In this document: piece after piece, positions 55,570 to 64,000 of the stretch
Layout: the number at the start of each line of letters is the position of its first letter
How positions within the stretch are numbered: position 1 is the stretch's first letter
Origin: Glossina fuscipes
Taxonomy: Eukaryota > Arthropoda > Insecta > Diptera > Glossinidae
Direction: 5' to 3'
DNA length: 64,000 bases
NCBI RefSeq assembly: GCF_014805625.2
Contig: NW_023998422.1
Span: 9,749,343-9,813,342 of the forward strand
Program-made: the position numbers and the translations under genes
Notes under the pieces: generated by a model
The model's database searches: none
Told to the model about the DNA's origin: nothing
The model's input: only the letters and a program-made list of their open reading frames with translations

Positions 55570-57000
55570 ACTTGCTGAAATCACTTGTAGGAAATATTGA
55601 ATTGATTCGATTTATCGTAAAAGTACGCCTACGGATGCCATCGTGTTTAACTAGACATGGAATGCGAAAAATTCTTGACAGTTGTTTTTTACATCTTAAA
55701 TAGTTTGAAATGCTTCGGGCATGTTTTTAACATCTTTAACCTTCGACAACGTTTTATAGCAGATTAAAAATATTTTGCATATCCATTAAAGCAAATACAA
55801 GCCGTAGGGTTTTTAGTTCAATAAGTAAAAGGGCGACGGAACCGTTAAAATAATAAAATTAAAATAAAAATATTTTGAAGTGTTAAGTGTTAAATTAAAG
55901 ATATTTTCAAGTGTTTTTAGTTATTCTTTATTTATTGAAAAGAATGTTGAGTCATGCTTTGTAAGATTATGAAAAGAAAATCCAATAATCGCGAGTTTAA
56001 CTATAAAGTAAATAATTAGTAAAGCTTTCAAAGACGCGGTCGATCACTTGTCTTAACGACAACATCGCAGCAAAGACACTAAATCGAATTGCAATGGAAA
56101 ACAAAAAAAATGAAAGTAACAAGAGGTATTCCATACACACTTTAGCGTCTCTTGATTCCAACGAAAGCAGGTGCATATGCCTAAGGAGTTTAAATGGTTG
56201 CTTAAGATTCGCTTATGGTGACGCTTTTGTGCCACGCTCGGAAGACTTGCTTTGATTGAAACTAGGGAATAGTTTTTCCTTAATATACAGCTAATTAAAG
56301 CCCTCAAGTTATCATGGAAATGTCAATCAACTTTGTATTTTTTTTTCACTATTTTCATTTAATAAAACATCACTGGGCGTTGAAAATGGCAAATTTAACG
56401 GTTTGTAGCATTTTATAGCTCACTGCTTCGCAAATCTCTAAGTTGCTGTTGACTTTGTATTACGAAAAGTGTACCGAGAAAATAAAGGGGTAACTGTCAA
56501 TAACCTGATGGCAAAATGTGAATGTTCTGAACTCGACGATAACTCTGCTTCAATGCCCAGTCAGCACCACTTTCTTAGTCTCATTTCAATGTTCGGTGAC
56601 ATGCTATTAAACTTATCTGACGGCTTAAGCGAGTAAGGAATAGTTATAGAAATCACTGACCAGTTATCAACGCACCTATTTGTATTATTCAACCTGTTCG
56701 AAAATATCGTTTATTTTGATAGATTTCTTTTCCTTTTCAGTACAACCCAAATATAAAAGGGCGTAATTGATTTGAATGGCTTTACCTCTGAAGTGCAGTC
56801 ATTATTACTAAAAGCAATTTATTGCATTTTCTCTTCAACAATAATTTTATACATATATTTTTTAAAGCCGTTTAAGTGCTAATGTCTGTAATTTGAAATT
56901 GTCATTTATTCATTTTTATGTTTATTTTTATTTATTTTACGCCTACCAACCATTAATCAAGATGTAAATGCAAAAAGAATTCTGCATAACTCTTCTTAAC
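55570..57000. other. intergenic, no gene seen
   Basis: AT-rich. The 84-codon minus-strand frame at 56053-56307 has no motif. Confidence 0.5.
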
Positions 57001-57001
57001 T

Positions 57002-57520
57002 GCAAACCTTATTTACGACCAAAGTTCGTATTAACAATGACGCGGTAAATATTTGTAAATATTTCATTTAGATTTTCAGTCTCCATATTTCATAGATTAT
57101 AATGCGACAAAATGCTTGAAAATATAATCAAAGAAATTAAACTTTTAGCCTGTTGATCTCACATTTCTTATGATTTGTAAACCATATTTACGAACAAGAT
57201 GATAATGTGATAAATACTTGAAAATATTTAACGGAGAGATTTATGCCCTTTTAACTTTACATATGCGATGAAATGTAAACCATATTTACGAACAACGTGA
57301 TGAGGCGACAAACGCTTGACACTATTTAAGGTAGGAAAGCATTTGTGTTTTATTTTTACGCTTTGCTCTTTTTTGAAATGTAAGCAGTGCTCGCACAGTG
57401 ACGGTGCAGCAAATGCTTAAAAATAATTAATTTACTTACAGGTAGATTTATAAGTAGATAGTCTTAGATTTTATATGAAACGTAAACCATATTCACGAAC
57501 AAGGCAACGAATGCATGTAC
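57002..57520 (+). repeat. degenerate ~100-bp tandem repeat array
   Basis: The core GTAAACCATATTTACGAACA appears at about 57177, 57275, 57380 (diverged: GTAAGCAGTGCTCGCACAGT) and 57482, with an earlier relative at 57002 and a half unit near 57085. Each core is followed by a block like GATAATGTGATAAATACTTGAAAATATTTAA. Spacings are 98, 105 and 102 bp. It lies 260 bp beyond the 3' end of the cuticle gene at 57784. Confidence 0.75.
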
Positions 57521-57783
57521 ATGGCTACTTTTTTTTTTAAATTAACGAACACGTGTTGTCACAATTTGTCTTAAGACGTACTAATCCGTACCTTATAAAA
57601 GCAAATTTTCTTCCCCTAAGATTAATAGGATGCGATCAAGTTATGGGTACGATTTTATTCAAAACAACTTAATTTATAACAATAACTTTGTGGACATTTC
57701 CTGAGTATTAAGTTACCACCGTATTCTCGTTACAAGTTTACAACAAATACGACTGAGACAACTGGACCTATGGCATCATGTTC

Positions 57784-58325
57784 TTAGTTTTTGTAATTTT
57801 TATAATTTTGTTTGTAATGTTCGTCCGCTTCGAAAACTTCGGCACGTTCAGCGGCTGCTTTAGCAGCTGCGGAAATTTCCGAAAGTATATTTGTACCTAT
57901 CGGTACAAAACCATTTTTACCGGCTGTGTAGTGGACTTCTACCACTTGACCCTGATCATCGACATAGCGATAAGAGCCAGACACTTCTAGAGCTTCATCA
58001 TCTGTGCCAGCATCTACAACGTGAGCAGTTTCCTCACGATGCGTATTGTCGCCACCTTCATAGCTGAAACTAAACGAGCCGTCTGGATTACTGACACGTT
58101 CATAATTCAGTAACGGTATGACTTCATGTTTTTCTGTCGTTGATTGCAACGCATTACCGAAACTGGCAGCATAAGCCGTTGATGCGGCAAAGACCATAAA
58201 GCAAATCTTAAACAAAAATAAATTTTTGTAAATTTTTAATTAAATTTTGTAATTTTTTTTTTTTTTTTTTCATTTTGTAATAATATCGTAACATCTAGTT
58301 AGAGAAAACTTACAATTTTCAACAT
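57784..58325 (-). CDS. RR-family cuticle protein, 144 aa, two exons
   Basis: Exon 1 (58314-58325) encodes only MLKI. A 107-bp intron ends TTTGTTTAAG, and exon 2 (57784-58206) continues ICFMVFAASTAYA, completing the signal peptide. This 4-codon first exon is the usual layout of insect cuticle-protein genes. The domain reads NPDGSFSFSYEGGDNTHREE, VVDAGTDDEALEVSGSYRYV and DDQGQVVEVHYTAGKNGFVP, a chitin_bind_4/Rebers-Riddiford domain; the C-terminus is Ala/Glu-rich with a YKQNYKNYKN end. Related to the 62482 gene, especially in the 'TDDEALEV.GSY.Y' block. TATAAAAG lies 77 bp upstream of the ATG. Confidence 0.9.
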
Positions 58326-58401
58326 TTTATAAGTAATTCGTCTAAACTTGTTGGCAGTCGATGCTTAACTGAGTTTAATGTTCAATTCGAATAAGTTGAC
58401 A

Positions 58402-58409
58402 CTTTTATA
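58402..58409 (-). promoter_or_regulatory. TATA box
   Basis: TATAAAAG on the minus strand, with a TCAGTT initiator-like sequence about 40 bp downstream at 58367-58372. Confidence 0.65.
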
Positions 58410-58469
58410 CCGAAATGAATATCAACACCCAATGTTCATACAAATCAACATCTGCGTAAAAAAAGGAAA

Positions 58470-59880
58470 GATTAAAAGAATTCATCTTTTTTTTTTTTGA
58501 ATTTTTTTTTTCAAAATTTTATGTACACGATTCATATACAAAACGCCTTAGTTAACAATGACTCATTTTATTTGAAATCAAACACATAACGCATGCGTGC
58601 CTTAGGTACTCCATAAATGAATTTTTGTTTTTTATTAAATTATAGTAACAAAGAGAGAAAAAAAAGACAAAAATTGTTGCTTAAAATGTTGTTTCATTAG
58701 AAGAAGAAGAGTATTTACTTGCCTAAGTATAGATTGAAGCTTTAAAAGCAGTTGAACAATCTTAGGCTCATCTTGATGAATTAGATATTAAGGTGGTGTT
58801 TAGTAAACTATTTACTTGACAATTCGATGTTGTTCGAAAAACTTTGGAATGCAGTTATTCGATCTATTTGATATCAAACATAACACGCATGCATGTCGTC
58901 TGAAGAAAGCATTCAGTGAAAATACGTTACACACCTTTGATATCTATGTTAAAAAGTAGGTTATGTATATGTATTTGCTAAATAATTTTATGGAAGAATT
59001 TTGATTTCATACGCAAGGGCCTCTCTCTTTAGAGTAGTCAAAGTCTATAGGTTGTTTTGGCTGATGAAATAAAACAAAAAAGGTTGACGAGAGCTTGTCG
59101 AAAACTTTAACATCGGCGTAATGCGAGTTGTGCGGTGCATAAGTGTACGTGCATCCAGGGAAAGTGTTTTATAGAAATAGAGGAGGTATGCCCACAAACA
59201 TTATTAAAAATGACACGGATGGCCTGTGGAACATTCTACCAGCAACGATTTTTCTCAAAGTGCCTCAAAGTTCCGCTTTTAAGTTAGACGTTCTCTCTTT
59301 CCATCACTCTCTATCTATAACCCATTCTGATTGCCATCGAGCTCGCACGCATAGGAGACATCCCCTGAGTAGTTAGTTAATTCAAAAAAAAAAAAAAAGA
59401 AAAGTAATTTCCATGTCACAGCATTTTAGCATTTCAAGAACCAGTCTAATATGTTTTTGTTCAGATAAATGTTAATAAACACATTTATATGTATACGAAT
59501 ATACATAAATTTATTGTTTACATACTATTTGGGCAATGTTTTGAAGGCGAACATGTTTTTTAGGTGTTCCTACTGAGATAAGCTTAATTTGCTTATGCAA
59601 ATCTCTCTGATAAGACTTTCCAAAGGTAATAACGACACCTTATAAATTACGATTCGTCCACCCCATATCAATTTTATAGGTGATCTAATTAATATGAATT
59701 GAAAATGAAATTGCGGAAAAAATTTTAAAAAATTTTAGTAATGGAATTCAGTAGGACGTCTATGCAAATCAGAAGTTTGCGGAGAAATTCGTTTTAATCA
59801 TTGCTGGTGTCTTCCAGCTGGAATATCATTTCAGATTACGTAGGAATACTTGCAAAATTTCATGCCTTCAAAAACGTAGT
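58470..59880. other. intergenic between two cuticle genes, no gene seen
   Basis: AT-rich, with the phrase TTTGA(A/T)ATCAAACA(C)ATAACGCATGC repeated at about 58571 and 58869. The frame at 59143-59376 has no supporting features. Confidence 0.5.
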
Positions 59881-59891
59881 CTACAATTTTA

Positions 59892-60690
59892 TTTGTTTTT
59901 GTACGAATATATGCTATACATATTTAGTTTAATAGATTGATTGCTTCGCTTAGATTGCCTCTTAGCTTATTGTAGGTCATTAAAAGCGATAAGATTGTTT
60001 TAAAATTCTCTGCTTTCGAAAAAATTTAGCTAACATTTTCATTTTTTTCTTGTACGGGAATATGATATACATTTCTAGCTTCTTTTCTTATTATTGATAT
60101 TGTTTCGCAAGAATATTCAGTAGATTACACATATTGGCAAACATATTTCGATGGACTGAACGCTGGAATCAATTCAGAACAAAATCAGATTCTACATTTT
60201 CCCTAGTCCTACGTTTTGGTGTAAGATGTGTAATGTGAAGTAGGGGGAAAAGAAGCGCAATAAGTGACATGACGGCAACATAACGGACGGGCTAATACAC
60301 AAACAGACTGATGGAATAATAGACTAAATGGGTAGAAATGGAAGAGAAAACGGAAAGACTAAATAGCAGACGAACATGAGATACAACAACGTCTTATTAA
60401 TTAGTGCAAGTGTAGTAGTACGTGGCCTGAGCTAGCCTGGCTAAGGTACACTGAAGTGAAAACCTCCGCCCATGTGTTCACATTACAAGTTCTAGAAATT
60501 ATTTCGTTGCTTTAAATATATTTTAATAATAAAAATGCATGTCTCTTTAATTTCTTGTACGAAATTATGATATACATATGTAATTTAATTGTTGTCGTAG
60601 CTTTATTTAAAAATAAATTTTCTACTCTTGCACGATATTATGGTATGCATATCTAGTTTAATTGTTATAATATTTGTTTAAAAGTACGTA
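59892..60690 (+). repeat. diverged repeat, four units
   Basis: Units near 59892, 60042, 60553 and 60626 share TT(C/G)T(T)TGTACGA.ATTATG(A/G)TATACATAT.TAGTTTAATTGTT. The two last units are about 75 bp apart; the others are spaced irregularly. No coding capacity. Confidence 0.55.
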
Positions 60691-60699
60691 AAGTAACTA

Positions 60700-61815
60700 T
60701 AAAATAAAAATAAAAACAAAATTAATAAAGGAAAGAAGAAAAAAAGTTATATAAACAAAGATGAGACAACGGGAGAGTCAGGGTCACCATACTGCAACTT
60801 AATGTCTCCTTCCCTTGACCTTGGACTAGACTAGGAGAATTTAAAGTAACACTCGAGAAATGCAACTTTGTTATAAGTTAGGAAAGTTTTAGACGGCGAA
60901 CTTTTAAAATTCCAATATTTTTGCACTACAGTAATCATGACCTAAAGTATTTTGTTTTAGAGAGGGAAAAAGTAGCCGTTATCTTTAAAGGTTAAACGAT
61001 ATTTTGCTGGTAGGTTTGGCATAGTGTTTCTCTTTATTTAGAAAAGAAATACATTTTTTGTGGGAACAAAAATCGAAAATGATCTGCTTGTCTAGCGAAT
61101 CATTGCGAATCCATCTCAATTCTCAACATAGGTCGCAATTCGGTACATGATAGAAGAAATCTTAAAAATCGAAGGCTATGGGCTTTAGTTTATTCTCGAA
61201 TTTTTGCTTACCCAACAAATGCGTTAGATAACCTATTAACCATTGAGGATAATGAACTTATATGATGCTAACTTTTGATGTTTACATTTTCTTAGGACAA
61301 CAAACGTTTGCAGTTCGCTGACATTTGGATTTATCTTGTGTTCCGCGGTTAAAAATACTACAGCTTTTGGGTTTCTTTGCTTTGTTAAGTGTAGCGCTAA
61401 GACATATGACAACGTATATAAAAAACGGATTTATCACTACGCTTCAGAGTAAAGTCGGCAAAACAGATCAAGGCGGCCGAAAAAAGTAACGTCACTAAAA
61501 GGACTAAACTAATGTCAATAAAGTTCGACGCATTTCTTTAAAAAAGTTGTGGTGACATCTATATGCCGTCCTATGATCCTAGTAGAGCCTTGTAGAAATC
61601 ATGATTCGATTTGTAATTGGGTGAAAAAGTGGTCCTGATATCATGCGAAGCGTTTTTGTTTTCTTATTAAAAATTCTAAGCAACAAGTAGCGTCTCTTTA
61701 AGGTCCATGTACATGCCAAGGCTCGAGGCAATCAATTAGTTTCAAAACTTTATTTTGTAAGCTTAAAAATAAAAAAGAAAACGAAAGAAAAAAAATTGAA
61801 ATTAAAAAACCATTA

Positions 61816-61854
<39 letters not shown>

Positions 61855-62460
61855 CGTGTTTATATAAATATTTTGAAAACCAGTATTAAATGAATCTGGT
61901 TTTTTCTTTTTTCGGACTAAACGTTTTACGGCAATTTAGTGATTGCCAGACGAGCGGAACTGCCATAAATTGAATTCATTTAAATATTTTTTTGGCGCTG
62001 TCGATTTAAAAAACAACTCCATTAGCGATAAATTAAAACGTCAAAATTAATTCGTGAGTTTGTCGAAGGCAATAATATATGACGTGATATCTACTACCTT
62101 TAGAATCTTATTACAGGAAATTCCGTTCTTTTTGCTACCACTTTTTATTATTATTATAGCAATTTATCAAGTAATAAATCATTTAACTTACTCGCCAAAC
62201 TCTGTAATTAAAAACATATCATAGAGGAAAGAAAAAAAACATCTTGAAATTCTTTCAATTATTGGAAGACAGAGGATTTTTTTGTATACGATTTTTTAAG
62301 ATTTCTTTTTTTATTCAATTCTTCCTGGCTTTCATCTATTTACACGCCGGTCTATATATTTTTATAAGATAATTTATATACACATATAAAATTATTATTT
62401 ATAATTTAATTCTAGTTGTTTTCGTTTTTTTTTTTTTTTGATTTTTAACATAATTCAAAA
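60700..62460. other. intergenic, no gene seen
   Basis: AT-rich. Includes a dispersed-repeat scrap at about 61615-61660 (GGGTGAAAAAGTGGTCCTGATATCATGCGAAGCG) and a TA array at 61819-61852. Confidence 0.5.
61819..61852 (+). repeat. TA dinucleotide microsatellite
   Basis: About 17 AT units. Confidence 0.95.
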
Positions 62461-62481
62461 AAGTTTAATTCCTAACATTAC

Positions 62482-62868
62482 TTAATGTTTCCTATCCTTC
62501 TCTGGCTCGTCTCTAGGTAAATCTTTGGCAGCTTCGGCTACAGCGCTTATTTCAGCATTAATTGATTCTCCATACGGTACAAAACCGTTAACACCGGCTG
62601 TATAAAACACTTCAACTTCTTCACCTTTATCGTTTATATATTTATAGGAACCCTTCACTTCAAGAGCTTCATCTTCGGTACCGACATCAACTAGGGTGGC
62701 TTTCTCATCACGCGACGTACCGTCACCAGTTTCATAAGATAAATGATAGCTGCCATCTTCGTTTTTATTCACTTCGGATCTGACAATTGGTACAACTTCG
62801 AATTCTTCTTCCTGTTCCTTTGCTGGGGCAGCGTGGACAATGGCAGTTGCAAGTGTCAAGAGAATTAA
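62482..62868 (-). CDS. RR-family cuticle protein, exon 2, 128 codons visible
   Basis: The exon begins after a poly-pyrimidine TTTTTTTTTTAG acceptor in phase 0 with LILLTLATAIVHAAPAKEQ, the rest of a signal peptide; so a short first exon (a few codons starting ATG) lies upstream. It was not identified with confidence: ATGATTTTA at 63080-63072 is one weak candidate. The domain reads EVNKNEDGSYHLSYETGDGT, LVDVGTEDEALEVKGSYKYI and NDKGEEVEVFYTAGVNGFVP, chitin_bind_4 of the same subtype as the 57784 gene. The C-terminus is charged (DLPRDEPEKDRKH). The two genes lie on the same strand and are probably tandem duplicates. Secreted cuticle component by family. Confidence 0.88.
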   Translation of the reverse strand, partial: LILLTLATAIVHAAPAKEQEEEFEVVPIVRSEVNKNEDGSYHLSYETGDGTSRDEKATLVDVGTEDEALEVKGSYKYINDKGEEVEVFYTAGVNGFVPYGESINAEISAVAEAAKDLPRDEPEKDRKH

Positions 62869-62879
62869 CTAAAAAAAAA

Positions 62880-63690
62880 AAAGAAGGAAATCATAAGAAA
62901 ATACCTGGCTTTCAGTCACATCAAGGTTACTAAGACTACGTTTATGTCAAGTTATTTTCATATCGAAAGACTTTTTTCTAAGAAAGAGAAACTGAACTGA
63001 ACTGAGCTCAACTGAGCACAAATCGTGCTGCGGTAGGTTCAATTATGATCTGAAAGGCGCGATTACGATACTAAAATCATTCTGGCCATCTTAAGAAATT
63101 GAAGACAAAAGATCGACTTTGTTAACCGTATTTGCACTTTTGTTCTATCAACAAATCAAATAAGATCCTGATATTTGCGAGTTGTGCTTGAAGACGAATG
63201 GGTCGACTTGTAATGTGTATTCAATGTATTGGTTTTTATTGATATCGAAATCCAATTTTATCCACCGTTAAGCTTGTAAGTAATTCGCGAAAGTCGAAAA
63301 GACTTGAGAAGACATTGATCCTTCAGTTGACCAAATAATTTTTCGATTTTACATTGGGTGTCCTTTCGCAGCGCTAATTTCTGTTGCGTTTTGGATATGC
63401 TGCACTATGTTAGATACACCGTTTTACATTGATTCTTCGCTGGAAGTACTTATCATTCCCTCATTTTGTCACTCAAGGCCTTTGGTTGAAAGATTACAGT
63501 GCGCGTAAGAAAATTTTTTAATACTCAAAAGCTACCAAATATTTACCAGTCCAGTCCTTTTGCTTGTCCATTGTAGTCATATTAAAATCTATATGAATTT
63601 CTGAATCTAAAGTGAATACCATTAAGGTGTCTTTAATTGAAAAATAGAGCGCCTATCCATTGGGTCGAATGTATTATTTATCGCACACTT
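62880..63690. other. upstream flank of last cuticle gene
   Basis: Holds the missing first exon and promoter, which could not be fixed. ACTGAACTGAACTGAGCTCAACTGAGC is a short direct repeat at 62991-63017. Confidence 0.4.
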
Positions 63691-63995
63691 CTTAAAACAT
63701 ATCCTAATCGTATGTAGTATCGTATATCGCATAGTATATATTCTATCCCATATCATATCCCATATCGTATCCTGAATGCTATTCTACATCATGTTCTCTA
63801 TTCTATCCTATGTCATGTACCCATCGTCAGATTCTATATCATATCATTTATCGTACATATCTCATACGATATCGCATGTCTTCTTCTATGTTGCACTTTA
63901 CATCTTTCTCATATCTTATGCACGCTATACGTTATCCCTTAATGAACCCTAATTCAAATGTCAAATCGCATTCTATATTTTTCCCTGTATTCTAT
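63690..63995 (+). repeat. degenerate pentanucleotide satellite-like tract
   Basis: About 300 bp built of ATATC, TATCC, CATAT and TTCTA variants (for example TATCCCATATCATATCCCAT), running to the window edge. Confidence 0.8.
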
Positions 63996-64000
63996 GTCAT

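Noticed and set aside
1..64000. CRISPR arrays, prokaryotic operons or integrated bacterial genes
   Set aside because: No regularly spaced identical repeats, Shine-Dalgarno-led gene runs or bacterial-type proteins were seen.

Overview
This is an AT-rich eukaryotic window, most likely from a higher (brachyceran) fly. The evidence is short 59-70 bp introns alongside longer ones, an intact four-exon DDX27/Rs1-type DEAD-box helicase of about 783 residues, three chitin-binding RR-family cuticle proteins, several small secreted Gly/Tyr-rich proteins, and relics of mariner, BEL/Pao and hAT transposons. There is an assembly gap of 100 N (25060-25159) and one of 10 N (54774-54783). There is no sign of operons, CRISPR or prokaryotic genes.

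Layout. 1-12 kb: a diverged tandem repeat, three small secreted-protein genes (2187-2735 +, 5683-5892 -, 9995-10315 -), a mariner relic, and a GC-richer 1.1-kb insertion at 8497-9627. 13-18 kb: coding fragments, a second mariner relic and a possible winged-helix protein (16371-17102). 19.1-21.8 kb: the helicase gene. 22-27 kb: BEL/Pao and hAT remnants, a gap and a solo-LTR-like block. 28.0-28.5 kb: a Gly-rich secreted protein. 29.7-33.7 kb: two similarly built single-membrane-pass proteins, the first frameshifted, the second spliced over a 2-kb intron that holds a transposon. 36 kb: a Pro/Tyr/Gly-rich secreted protein. 40-63 kb: three cuticle-protein genes, all on the minus strand, separated by long stretches of low-complexity and repetitive DNA.

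How the genes relate. Apart from the helicase (nucleolar ribosome assembly), the winged-helix candidate and the membrane pair, the recognisable genes encode secreted structural or cuticle-associated proteins. Several have a clear TATA box.

Most interesting signal. The 8497-9627 insertion is flanked by a 14-bp direct repeat and begins with a sequence that can be folded by eye into the nested double pseudoknot of an HDV-like self-cleaving ribozyme (P1, P2, P3, P1.1, P4, and a catalytic-C J4/2 segment). It has no coding capacity, a 73-bp tandem duplication, and a chain of strong hairpins at its 3' half. It looks like a short non-autonomous ribozyme-headed retroelement. Other items worth a look are a dispersed 250-300 bp repeat family with at least a dozen copies, a degenerate ~100-bp tandem array beside a cuticle gene, a frame-neutral intron placed inside the helicase P-loop, and several open coding fragments lacking a start codon.
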